Shown here piece after piece: positions 25,796 to 36,880 of a stretch of DNA of 64,000 nt (within the stretch, counting starts at the first letter, position 1; every line of letters starts with the position of its first letter). Under the pieces are notes generated by a model that saw only the letters and a program-made list of their open reading frames with translations, did no database searches and was not told where the DNA came from. Source of the DNA: Argentina anserina. Lineage: Eukaryota; Streptophyta; Magnoliopsida; Rosales; Rosaceae. The stretch is taken from positions 35,662,694-35,726,693 of the forward strand of contig NC_065877.1 in the NCBI RefSeq assembly GCF_933775445.1. The letters are read 5' to 3'. A program made the position numbers and the translations under genes.

Positions 25796-26490
25796 TCATT
25801 GCAACAACTCATTCAATTTTGTATATTGTTGCCAGAGATAAGCAACGTAATCCCTCAATGCAGTACGATGTACATCAAAATAAAACTTTTTGTTTATAAA
25901 TAAACACATACGCATCACTTCACCCAACAAATTAAACATCAGTCCATCTGACATGCCCTCTTAAACGTGAAAGTTGTTGATATAAATCACATGTGAGTCA
26001 TCTAAAATATCAATAAGGGTTGGGTTTTTCTTTATCCCAGCATTGACCACACTTTTTCCATGAAACAACTTGTCCAATCAAGTAGGTAGGTGGAAAATAA
26101 ACCTAGAAGTTGACCAATTGCCAAAACATTCATTCCCTCTCTTACCGGTGTATTCAGGTCATAAAATTTGACAATGGGTTGAATGGCTTCCCACCTCTGA
26201 TCAACATACTCATCCTTTAATTGGATCAAATCCACGTCTGCCGCCATAATCTATCAGATCAGCTCTTAGAAACTCTACATCATTCTTGAGCCGATAGGTG
26301 ATGATACCATCTTCTATGACATTATGAGCATAAGTTAATAAGAATCATGTCTTTGTTAGAATGATTCCATTACCATAAATTCTAGGTCCATCTAGATTCT
26401 TATCAGCAAGTAAATTATCAATAAAGACCATGACGCCTTTCATCCTCTCATAGAGCTCGCGCCTTTGTCCACTAATCTGGCCCTCATTTC
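25796..26490 (-). pseudogene. Broken HtrA/Deg-like trypsin-fold protease
   Basis: Reading the minus strand after an acceptor-like TTTTAG near 26491, fragments in different frames follow the order of a Deg/HtrA protease. A segment with YGNGIILT is followed by an in-frame TGA (26345-26347). Next comes LLTYAHNVIEDG, whose His fits the catalytic His, and then LKNDVEFLRADLIDYGG. A frameshift near 26250 leads to AADVDLIQLK, whose Asp-Leu fits the catalytic Asp. VREGMNVLAIGQLLGL matches the conserved AIG-x-x-x-GL strand. In another frame near 25950, SDGLMFNLLGEV fits the region of the catalytic Ser, although the usual GNSGGP is degraded. The stop, the frameshifts and further stops between segments make this a non-functional relic. 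No neighbouring intact copy is present. Plant proteases of this fold are often multicopy, which would fit. Confidence 0.6.
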
Positions 26491-27023
26491 CTAAAACATA
26501 AAAGCATAACTTCATTGAAATCATTTCATATAAAAAAAACTAGATATTCATAACCACAGTCGTAAGAAGATACAAATGAGTCAGCATGGAAAAAAATATC
26601 AATTAACATAGTCCATCTCTTTGAATATAATCGAAAAGCAGATAACAATAATTGAAACGGAGGATCTGACAAAAAGACTATCTCCAATCCAATTCAAATC
26701 TGACGTCATCATTAAAGACTTTTATTCTAATTTCCAAATCTTAGAAGACTTTCATCCTTCTGAAGTAATCTTGGGTGAAAAGTTTGGGTGTTGGATGTGA
26801 TAAGGAAGAAGAGGAGGAGAAGAAGGAGTCGTTAGGGCGGTAGAGACGAAGATATAGGTAGTGATTAAGCTTTACATTTATATTTGCATAAATACAAGGA
26901 CCCAGTATGCAAACAATGTGACTTGTAACAGTAAAAGACTGAAGAGAAATTACAAAGTTAAAAGAGGAGACACTCACTTGTTTAAGTGGAGATGAGAGCG
27001 AATACAGTGAGATAGAGTTCTAA

Positions 27024-27209
27024 CTATATTGAAAGTGACTCCAAGCTCATCATCCATTCCCTAAAGTAGACCTCTTCTCCTCCTTGGAGACTCATCCAAT
27101 CATCTAATAAATCAAGAGTATTACCAAAGAGTTTGAGGAAATTCACTTTGTTCATGTCTATCGCGAAGCCAACTTTGTTGCAAACACTCTTGCCACCATT
27201 AGTCATCAT
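27024..27209 (-). other. Possible first exon of the broken protease, or an unrelated short ORF
   Basis: An ATG-started frame of 61 codons with a protein-like composition (FAIDMNKVNFLKLFGN, DDWMSLQGGEE). It lies upstream of the protease relic on the same strand, with 533 bases between. I do not recognise the sequence. It could be the N-terminal exon of the same pseudogene. Confidence is low because no splice link can be shown. Confidence 0.25.
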
Positions 27210-27751
27210 TCAAGTACCTCCGGTTGTTGGGAGTCGTCATTTCCTTGTTATTTATGTTTCGTTTAAAAAAGAGAGGAAGATTGTGGGTTCAACTTCGATC
27301 ATGGTTAACCATTGTGGTTAACCATTGTTGTCTGGGCCATGTATCATCTTTTTTACTGGTAGTTACAACCAATTTCAGCTTTGTCCCACAAACGTAAATT
27401 TCTTTGTTAAGGTTAAATGTTTTTTTAATTATTTTTGACTGTAACTACAACTCTAACTATGAAGGTGAGTTAAAATTTGAGAAGGGTCAAGATAAGTCGT
27501 TGCTTCCGGTCGTGGAGCTGAGCCTCCCAACTAGGTTTGGTTCCAAACCCCTTTAAAAAAAACAATAAGTCGTTGCTTTTTTTTTCTTCAAAATTTATTC
27601 ATTCCCTCAGCCTCGATATTGGATTAGGAAAACAAAGTTGGTAATAGATTAGGGTTTAGTTTCATTTAATTAATGGAAGATGTACTATTATTTAATTTAT
27701 ATTTGATTACTTGCTTATATGTGAACCATTATTTTTCTTCAAACTCAGTAT

Positions 27752-27753
27752 TG

Positions 27754-27824
<71 letters not shown>
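27752..27824. repeat. (CT)n-(TA)n compound microsatellite
   Basis: A run of CT followed by about 50 bases of TA. It forms the left flank of the MITE starting at 27825, and a shorter TA run (31241-31250) forms its right flank, so the element probably inserted into a TA microsatellite. Confidence 0.9.
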
Positions 27825-27830
<6 letters not shown>

Positions 27831-28243
27831 ATCCAGAGTGAAGCTTCACTCTGAAATGAAAGAGTGAATTTCCAATTTTAATACACTTTTCGGTCAAATA
27901 TTTTCACCATAAGCGATTCAATATTTATGTAATAACCCTAAATTTCAAACATTTTAGTTTGATTTGGAATTCTATAAAATTTCGAATTTTATTAGAATGA
28001 ACGTAATTGGTTGCGACGTTAGTAAACGAGAAAAGGAAACGTCCTCGGAACGTTTAAATTGAAAAACGTTACATTTCCGTAACGTTTATATCGACTTTTA
28101 TTCCGTCGATCGGTTGCGAAAACTTCCTTCACGAAAGTTGTAGAGCTCGTCGATACGAGTGCGTGGACATGTGACACGTTCAAATCGGACGACAGAGGTA
28201 AAAGTTATTAACGTCGGAAGTTAGTTTCCGATTTGGAAACGAG

Positions 28244-28251
28244 TATAAATA
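28244..28251 (+). promoter_or_regulatory. TATA box inside the LTR-like element
   Basis: TATAAATA, about 317 bases from the element's left end, precedes an abrupt switch to C-rich leader-like sequence near 28275. In an LTR this would mark the U3/R boundary and transcription toward the right. Confidence 0.5.
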
Positions 28252-29190
28252 GAATGATTTGTGATTAGGGTTTCCACTTTTGGAAACCCTCAGTTTCTCT
28301 CCGCCTCCCTCATTTCTCCTCTCCCTCGAAACCTCTCTCTCTTCCCTCGAACTCTCTCCCTCCGAACCTCCTCAACACCGGCGATCTCAATCTCCAGGCT
28401 GCCGTGGTCATCACCGCCTGGCCCAAGGGTACTGCACGACCCTCCTCTACAAACCCCAAGATCGTCGCAGCACCTCGTGGCGTCGTGAGCCTCCGCACTC
28501 CAACCCGAGGCTGCAACCATCGCCTTGGCGACGCGAGGGCACACAGGAGAGCACGCCGATCGTCGCCCTTGAAGCTCCTGCCATCGATTAGGGACGAAAC
28601 CCACGATTCAAGCCCTCCCCGAGGGATCGAAGGACGGCGGCGATTCAAGCTCATTCGGAGCCAAATTTGAGTTCTTGGCTTCGATTAAGGTATGATTTGT
28701 TGTAATTGATGGGTTGTTTGTGGTTGATGTTGAATTTTTGGAACGATTCGTGTGGATCAGAGGTGTGGGAGGAGGAGGGGTTACCGCCGCTTAAAGGCGG
28801 CGCGTGGCAGCGAGTGGGTAGGCTTAGGAGGGGTCGGAGGTTGTGGGAAGGAAGAGGAGGAGGAGGAGGAGAGTTTGGAGGCGGCGGTGGCGTGATACGC
28901 GCCGTGGTTAGCCTCGGCGCGTGGGCCCCACGCGCGGCCCGCCGGAGGTGGCGCGTGTGCCACACGCGCCGCCACGTGCGGCGGTGGGACAGTTTTGACA
29001 GAAGGGTATTTTGGTAATTTACTGTGTACGGTAAAAGTAAATGTAATTTTTATTTACTGCGGTAAATGTAATTAAGTTTTACCTACGGTAAATGTAATTA
29101 TAAATTACTTTCAGTAATTGTAAAAAGTAATTTGTAAAAAGGGTAATTTAGTAAATTTTATTTACTGAATTTGTATTTACATTTAAATCG

Positions 29191-29476
29191 TACGTATACG
29201 TTCAGAAATACGTATTAATATTTATACGTACAGAAATACGTATTAATATTTATACGTACAGAAATACGTATTAAATATTTATACGTACAGAAATACGTAT
29301 TAATATTTATACGTACAGAAATACGTATTAATATTTATACGTACAGAATTACGTATTTAATATTCATACGTACAGAAATACGTACATAATAATCATACGT
29401 ACAGAAATACGTAGATATTATTTATACGTACAGAAATACGTATATATTATTTATACGTACAGAAATACGTATTAAT
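29191..29476. repeat. Tandem array of a ~28-bp unit (TACGTACAGAAATACGTA core)
   Basis: About ten units of roughly 26-29 bases, each with the core ACGTACAGAAATACGTA and an AT-rich linker (TTAATATTTA variants). The core is itself partly palindromic around ACGTA, so every unit carries two ACGT cores. The array lies wholly within the LTR-like element. Confidence 0.92.
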
Positions 29477-31251
29477 TGAGTATTGTACAGTAACCGTGAA
29501 TAGTGAACAGTAACTTCGTATAAACCAAAATTGCTGAACAGTAACCGTTTATTACTGTTTTGGCATTTAAAGGTTTACGAAACGATTTTAAATTCTTTTC
29601 TTATTCTTTTAAGGTGATCGCTAAATCGAGGAAATGGATTATTATCGGAAATTGAGGATTTAAGCTCAAGTCAATCAGGTGAGTAAAATCTCACTGAATT
29701 ACGAATCTACCCTCGCGGTGATTCAACATTTTTGCAAGTGTGTTTATTTAATGAATTACAACATGTATATAACTTAGTGGACTACGTATATATATAGTAT
29801 AATGGTAATAAATACATATATATATATATAGTTCATTAAATTACATACTGTTATTAATTCATTAAAAATAGTCATTTCGGTGACAGAAAAATTGTGCATG
29901 TGTGATTTTAATGGTACGATATGATGTGAGATTATCGTACGTAATTTTTCAGGTGTTTATGAAATATGACATGTATATGATATAGTGGACTATGTATATA
30001 TTGTATAAATGGTAAATAAATACAAATATATATAGTTTGCTATATAATATACTGTTATGATTTTTATTATGATATATTGTGAAAGTTTTAAAACGTACAA
30101 TATGATGAGTGATTATTGTACATGATTTTATCTCGGAAAATGTGAAATATTGTGATTTGTCTTCGGACGTGATGTGTGGTACAATATGATGTGAGATTAT
30201 TGTACATGTGAGGCAAGTCGGAACCTAGCCTTTGGCCGGGCGAAAGTTACGATACAGTTAGAGCTCTAGTCTGTCTGCCATAGTACTGCATGAGGTAACG
30301 GGTGGTTATCTGATCATGGGTACTCAGCTTGTTTTGGATGTTGGGTGGCGGGTGGTTACCCAACATCAGCGGTATACTAAGTGAGGGGTAACGGATGTGT
30401 ACCAGCGCTCATTAGTTACCATTTTGTGAAAGTATTTGAGTAACCAGATGGGTTGCTCGTTTTCTCATGATTTTCATTATACTGTGTTGATGTGGAGTTG
30501 TGTCTTTTATGAGACGAGAGTTATTTTAATATTTTACTCATACGAGCTGTAAAGCTTACCGGGTTTGTGTCTACAATCCCGGTGCACCAATTCAATGGTG
30601 TAGGGGATACTTCCGCAGGTGCTGAGTAGTAGTGATTGAGTGACGACTCCGAAGACTCGAAGTCGATCGCATCCAGTCGTGGTGAGGTTCCAGCGTGGAT
30701 TTTGTGTGAGATTTGGTGTGATTTTATTTGTGAGGTTATTGTGAGGATTATACAATTCCATTTGTTATATGTTGAATTATCATTTGGGTTTGTAATAATC
30801 GGCTTGACTGAGTTATATTTTAAACTCAGATGTGATCCGCTGCGACATTAAAATGATTTCGATTTCATTGAGATTATTTTTGTGTTTAACGATTTTAAGA
30901 TTTTGAGTTTTGAAGCTCGAAATTTTAGGGTCGTTACAATTTAGGTATGTTATTCAAGATCATCTCTACAAAATTTCATCCAATTCGGACATCGTTAATA
31001 TATTGAAATTAGATTAAATCAATGAATGAATTAAAACTGTTCAACATGAACCGTTCGTGTAAATCTCAATTTTAAAAGCTCAAACAATTGTCGAATTAGA
31101 TGAAACTTTATAGAGATGATCTTGAATAACATACCTAAATATTGAATTACTTATGATGAAAAAAATTGACCGAAAAGTGTGCCAAAATTGGAATTTCACT
31201 CTGTAATTTCATAGTGAAGCTTCACTCTGGATAAAGACTGTATATATATAG

Positions 31252-31613
31252 CCCTTCCATTAAGGGATCAATTTTGTAAGTATTTTAAAGGGATTGCTCA
31301 TTTACCAACTTTTTTATTACATTTCGACATCTTCACCGTTCAACATTTAGATTATAATGTGTATATCATCTCTGTAAAACTAGATGAAAGTAATGGACGC
31401 ACAAAATCTGTCAAACATGAACCGTTCATGCTTATAAGTTTAAATCTCAGTTTTGAATGTCTTTAACACCTTCACTTTGGCTAAAATTTTACAGAGGTGA
31501 TCTACACATTATAATCTAAATGTTGAACGATGGAAATGTTGAAATGTGATCAAGAAGTTGGTCAAGTGAGATGTCCCTTTATAAGAAAAAAAAAAGGAAT
31601 TCCTTAGTGGAAG
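31252..31613. mobile_element. Second MITE, abutting the first
   Basis: The left end (CCCTTCCATTAAGGGATC) and the inverted right end (CTTCCACTAAGGAATTCC) match. The arms then share TTACCAACTT / TTGACCAACTT, CACATTTC(G/A)ACAT, CGTTCAACATTTAGATTATAATGTGTA and ATCA(T/C)CTCTGTAAAA, about 130 bases per arm. There is no coding capacity. It starts about ten bases after the right end of the preceding element and shares a general style with it (ATCTCTGTAAAA, GAACCGTTC), so the two may be distant relatives. Confidence 0.75.
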
Positions 31614-32279
31614 AGAGAGAGAGAGACGCAGTTACTCAAGAGTTTACATTCTAATTACATTTGAACTTCTCATTGCATTTTTTGCACTATGAGTAATCGT
31701 AACATAATTGTTCGTTTGTCAATCACCATTTACCTCAACTATCAAACAACACGTCCTTGTCTCCAAGACATCAACCTCTCAACCAAATTCATACCTGGCT
31801 TCCCCTACTTTCAATCACTCAACGAAGACGCAAAATGCACACTACTTACATCTATAGCTGCACACTTGGGTTCTCCATCATGTCACTCGTGTGTGCTAGT
31901 AAGCCTCGCAATCTATTTAAGATGGACATTTTATTTTTTTTCTATTTTCCTAAGCTTGTCCTAAGCTATATATCGGCCAAGTTGATTTTTATGCAACAAA
32001 AGTTACAAGAATAAACGCTATTTCATTTTAATTATTTGTTCGAAGAAATGAAAGAAATATATTGGAGAGTATCCAGGATCCATAATAATTTCTCAAAGTA
32101 ATTAGCGTTTGATGGAATGATTAGTGTTCGGTAATATGTCGAGCAAAAATTTGAAACATTGGATACGATGCCGACCGAAATTCATGCACTTTCTTCGGTT
32201 TCCCGCAAAAATCTCAACGGTGCAAACTTTTTCTTCCATTCCCCATTCATCTCTCTTTCACTCTCACCCCCAATTCCAC

Positions 32280-32282
<3 letters not shown>

Positions 32283-32313
<31 letters not shown>
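32283..32313. repeat. (CT)n microsatellite in the CNGC leader
   Basis: About 31 bases of CT upstream of the CNGC start. The open frame passes through it as Ser-Leu repeats, which is one reason to prefer a downstream start. Confidence 0.9.
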
Positions 32314-32316
<3 letters not shown>

Positions 32317-32476
32317 TGAAACTAATTTTCTGGTATTTTCTTCATCCTCTCTGATCATTCTAATCTTGAAGAAAACTTGTAACCAGTTCATTGATTATAT
32401 AGTCTCATTTCCTTCCTCCCCGGTCGATAAAGAGCCACAGCGGAAAGCCGATGCCCCCGGAGTTCCGCCATGGAAG

Positions 32477-35400
32477 ATGAGTAGACAAATTGCCACGCCT
32501 GTTAAATTTCGTCCTATACCGAACTCTAGCGGTGAAGGCTCCGCCGCGGCCACCGTAATAGAAGAGCACCCGCTCCACATTCTATGGCGACACCAGATTC
32601 TCGACCCGGACTCCGACCTCGTAGCTGTATGGAACCACATCTTCCTCGTAGTCTGCATCGTCGCGCTCTTCATCGACCCTCTCTACTTTTACCTTCCTTA
32701 CGTCGAAGGCGACGCCTGCCTCTCTACGGACCACCGCCTCGCCGTCATTGTTACCTTTATCCGATCCTTCACCGACCTCTTCTACCTCTTCCACATGCTC
32801 ATCAAGTTCCGCACTGCCTTCATCGCACCCAGTTCTAGGGTTTTCGGCCGTGGCGATCTCGTCATGGACGCAAGGCAGATCGCCATGAGGTATCTCAAGT
32901 CCGACTTCGTCGTCGATCTGGCTGCCACTCTTCCTATACCCCAGGTTTGAATTCGTAGATTCTCCTTAGACACCCTATCACGTACTTACGTGCATGGTTA
33001 TTAATTAACCTGATTCATAACAATCAAAGATGGATTTGCATGCAGATTATTATCTGGCTGGTGATTCCGGCAACACAGCATTCCAGCGCTGATCATGCCA
33101 ACAACACACTAGCTCTTTTCGTGCTTATTCAATATGTTCCTAGACTGTTTCTCATATTTCCTTTGAATCAGAAAATTGTAAAGACCACTGGGGTTTTAGC
33201 CAGGACTGCCTGGGCTGGAGCTGCATACAATTTGCTTCTTTTCATGCTAGCCAGTCATGTAAGTAAACTTGTATTTCGATGACTTATCTTTTGTGTTAAC
33301 TAAACTGGATCAGTTTTTGAAGCATGGCATTATTCCATTTATGTGTTTGTTTGTTCAGATATGTGCAGCCATCTTTTACGTATCTGCCATCGGGCGGCAA
33401 TCCTCTTGTTGGAAAGAGCAGTGCAGTGCAGAAAATGAAGAAAATGTTGTGTCTTGCCTCAGTAGTTTCTTGGATTGTAAGAGTTTGGAGCTACCAGAAC
33501 GGAAGTATTGGGCCAATGTCACCAGAGTAATAAAAAACTGTGATTGGAATGATGAAGAGATCGAATTCAAGATTGGAATCTTTGGGGCTGCATTCAAGAG
33601 TGGAGCCGCAAAGTCGAGCTTTATTGAGAAGTACTTATTTTGTTTCTGGTGGGGTTTAAGAAACTTATGGTATGGAAATAGACATGCTTGCAGAAACTTA
33701 TTACCATATACGTTATGTGATTTAGAAGATTCGAGTTGTATGCCTTCCTGATACACAAAATCTCTCTTGTAGCTCATACGGACAGACTATGATGACGAGC
33801 ACATTTCTCGGCGAGACATTGTTTGCCCTTATCTTGTGCCTTTCTGGTCTAATATTGTTCTCACTATTGATCGGCAACATGCAGGTATCATATAAGAGTT
33901 AACTTTTATTACCACTACTGGTTATATAATCATTGATGTGCATTTTGCTAGCAAGGTAGCCTATGTGGATTTTCACAAACATGTAAATTTCATACAAGTA
34001 TATATCTGTGACATGCTTTACCTACATATGAAAGAAATGATAATATAATCGTCAAATAATTTGTGAAACTACCAAGCTAACTAATAGAGGTTAGCTAGCT
34101 GTTCCGTGCACAACGAACTAGAAATTTACATAAGAGCTATTGCAGCGGCGAAGCCCACAGCCAGTGTTGAGTAGATTCCGGAGTGCTAGCTCTCTATTGT
34201 GCCTGAGTTATACGTTGTGTTGAGTGGTTCATTTACCCGACTCGTCACTGAAGTTCTGGCCGGGAACATGTAGATATATAAAGGCTTGTATGCTTGATTA
34301 CATTTCTCGTTCACATTCTACGGTTCAAATGTTTTAATAATTAGGCTGAAATCATGTATAACAATTTAGTTTTAATGTGGATCCATGTGACATGTTACAA
34401 ACTATGTCCAACAATTGTATGCAAAACTTCTATGAATAAAACTTGTGGAATACTGGTGCTGTTTAAGTGATAGAATCCTTTCCCATTGGTGCAGACTTAT
34501 CTACAATCGATGTCAATAAAACTTGAAGAATGGAGGGTTAAACAAAGAGATACTGATGAGTGGATGAGGCATCGCCAGTTACCTGAACCCTTGCAAGAAC
34601 GTGTTCGTCGATTTATGCAATACCAATGGATTGCGACACGAGGAGTTGATGAAGAATCCATATTGCATTCATTACCCGTCGACCTCTGCCATGAAATCCA
34701 GCGGCACTTATGCCTTTCCCTTGTTCGTCGTGTAAGTCTTCATCCTTGTCTCATGATGTTTTTACTGTTTGTTCATACATGCGTGCTGCTGGTGATGCTC
34801 AAGCCCTGTTATGTATCTGATGATCTCGATCAGGTTCCTTTTTTCTCACAAATGGATGGGCAGCTTCTTGATGCCATATGTGAGCGCCTTGTCTCATCCT
34901 TGACTATCAAAGGCACATACATAGTTCAAGAGGGTGATCCAGTAAATGAGATGCTGTTTATTATCAGAGGGAAACTTGAGAGCTCCACAACCAATGGAGG
35001 GAGGACTGGCTTCTTCAACTCCATCACTCTAGGACCTGGTGACTTTTGTGGTGAGGAACTACTGACATGGGCATTGATGCCAAGCTCTAGCCTTAACATG
35101 CCTTCTTCCACTCGGACTGTGAGAGCCCTCACTGAAGTTGAAGCTTTTGCACTTCGAGCTGAGGACCTTAAGTTTGTCGCGGGTCAGTTTAAACGCCTTC
35201 ACAGTAAGAAACTACAGCATGCTTTTAGGTACTATTCTCACCAATGGAGGACCTGGGGTGCTTGCTTCATACAAGCCGCTTGGAGAAGGTTTAAGAAGAG
35301 GAAGATGGCAAAGGACTTGGCTATGCAGGAGAGCTTATACTATATGCATGCACCAGGCCAAGAGGAAGAGGGGTACTACTACGACGAAGAACAAACAAAT

Positions 35401-35622
35401 CTCTTAAGACCTGAGGATGGTGATTGTGGTGAGGGTTCATCCACAGGGGATAAAATAATTAGCAGTTTCCAGCATCTTGGGGCCACAATTCTGGCTTCAA
35501 AATTTGCTGCAAATACAAAAAGAGGGATCATTCAAAAAGCTCAGCTGGTTGATCCTGATTCAACTAGTTTGCAGATGCCTAGGATGTTTAAGCCAGATGA
35601 GCCTGATTTCTCTATAGATTGA
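32477..35622 (+). CDS. Cyclic nucleotide-gated ion channel (CNGC, group III type)
   Basis: Six exons join in frame: 32477-32944, 33046-33258, 33359-33669, 33773-33884, 34495-34731 and 34834-35622, giving 709 residues, normal for the family. Features in order: S1-S2 (VWNHIFLVVCIVALFIDPLY), S3 region (FVVDLAATLPIPQ), S4-S5 (LIQYVPRLFLIFPL, WAGAAYNLLLFMLASH), pore with CSYGQTMMTSTFLGE (residues 331-345), S6 (LLIGNMQ), C-linker (WRVKQRDTDEWMRHRQLP), cyclic-nucleotide-binding domain (about 470-580, GDFCGEELL) and an IQ calmodulin site (FIQAAWRRFKKRK, about 592). These are Ca2+-permeable membrane channels. The start is uncertain: the frame is open back to an ATG at 32168 through a low-complexity CT tract, and a four-codon ORF (32470-32484) overlaps the chosen ATG. 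The S4-S5 sequence is closest in my memory to CNGC14/15/17-type channels. Confidence 0.92.
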
Positions 35623-36880
35623 CCCAAATGATACAACTAGTTAGTTTGTGACTAATCAGGGAAAAGGAAACGAACTAAAGGATACAGTACGTAGTTAGGG
35701 ACGAAGTTTTGTGAATTAATGTAAAATTACTAAATGTAGGCTAGCAATGATCATCAGTTTGTTTCTTCTTTATAGTTAAGTTGAAGCAGTCCATATTCTT
35801 CAATATAGATAAGCTGGATTCACGTATTAGAGCACAGACTAAGCAAGAACTACGCTGGACTGGTCCAGTACTTCACATATTTACTGGTTTCTAAACGTAC
35901 TTTCCGAGTAACTTTTTGCAAGTTTGCTACCAACCTCATTGCTCTGCTGAAGATGAACACATCGTCCATGGTTATCATGTCCTTACTGAGAAACTGGAGG
36001 AAGTAATAACAAGGAGCAAGCCAAACATAACGAACTAATTTCTATTTACATGCTCGTCTCAGTCATATGGTGTCACGTAATATGCATGTTGGAGCACAAT
36101 CAATCCTGCTGCAATCAGTTGTTAGAACTTAGAACCAATAGGCTGTGAGGTGGCTTGAATTATAGAGCGATGACTAGAAAATTGTCAAACATGAGTTTGA
36201 TGCAAGATGAGCTTATCTATCGCAAGCTAGCGTCTTGTTCTAAGAGTCTGATCATGAATGATTAGTTAATTTAAGTGCCTTCCCCGCATTTTACTTATCT
36301 ACATCGTTCAAAATCCTAGAAGGAAAAGCACCCCAGGGTCAAAAGTCTCTTTGGAAGAACTGAGAAGAAGCTAGTGCAGGAAATGCTCATTTGCATATGG
36401 TTTTTGGTCTCAAGCATAGATTGACAACTCAAAACAGGTTGCAAGTGAGAATACCTGGAAAGTGCATGCATACGGTTTGACAAAAAGCATATTCTGATGC
36501 ATTTGACACTACAAGAGTTTGCAGGGTTTTTTGTCAAGCAAAACCCAACAGTGTTGACAAAGTAAAGGTGGCTTTGAGAGTTAAATTTCAGCTATGATGG
36601 ACTATCTGAGGGTTACAGGGTAGGAGGTTTCAAGATGAAAATGGAAAACAGGAACACAGTGACTTTAAGATAACAAGTGGTGCAATACATAGTGTTCCTC
36701 CTGGCAACATTATAATGCACACTCAATAGATATGCAAGAAACAATGGATATGCAAGAAAATAATTAATACTAAAGTTTTAAGAAGCCATAGCAAGTGATA
36801 AAATGGAGAAATGGCAAACCAGCTCCACCATGGTCTCACAATGGACTACAATCTTGTTAATACAGAAAAGATAAATGAGA
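35623..36880. other. Intergenic: 3' flanks of CNGC and DSS1
   Basis: The two genes converge. No coding sequence, repeat family or RNA gene is recognisable beyond the expected 3'UTRs. Confidence 0.5.

Larger units (their letters stand above)
27928..30938 (+). mobile_element. Nested 3.0-kb LTR-like element, probably a solo LTR
   Basis: It begins TGTAATAACCCTAAATTTC and ends with the complement of TGTAACGACCCTAAAATTTC, giving TG...CA termini. It is bounded by exact 5-base direct repeats ATTTA (27923-27927 and 30939-30943) at a site that is uninterrupted in the opposite arm of the host MITE. A 5-base duplication with TG...CA ends is the mark of LTR retrotransposon integrase. The interior holds a TATA box (28244), a GC-rich leader-like section (28280-29010), a 28-base tandem repeat (29191-29476) and a conserved-looking GC-richer end (30560-30700). 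It has no gag or pol frame and no second LTR. A solo LTR of a long-LTR Ty3-type element fits best. The imperfect inverted ends of about 19 bases are longer than usual, so a DNA element is not excluded. Confidence 0.72.
27825..31239. mobile_element. Long-TIR MITE (about 400 bp) split by a nested element
   Basis: The left end (GTCTCTATCCAGAGTGAAGC) and the inverted right end (GTCTTTATCCAGAGTGAAGC) are near-identical. The similarity continues through GAGTGAA, CACTTTTCGGTCAA, GATTCAATATTTA and on past the insertion site into GGTATGTTATTCAAGATCATC, so each arm is about 190 bases with a loop of about 80. Removing the nested 3,011-base insert and one copy of its 5-base target duplication leaves about 399 bases. 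Long arms without coding sequence suggest a Mutator-like non-autonomous element; the superfamily call is an inference, because the TA-repeat flanks hide the target duplication. Confidence 0.82.

Noticed and set aside
28261..29017. Several overlapping open frames on both strands in the GC-rich section
   Set aside because: High GC lowers stop frequency; translations are Arg/Pro/Gly-rich, mutually overlapping and without motifs, inside the LTR-like element.
31689..31964. ATG-started 91-codon frame upstream of the CNGC
   Set aside because: No family match recognised; its right part lies in the duplicated leader region, where the other copy does not keep the frame.
33670..33751. CNGC frame reading past exon 3 (WYGNRHACRN...)
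   Set aside because: This is intron; a GT donor at 33670 and an AG at 33772 restore the conserved pore and S6.
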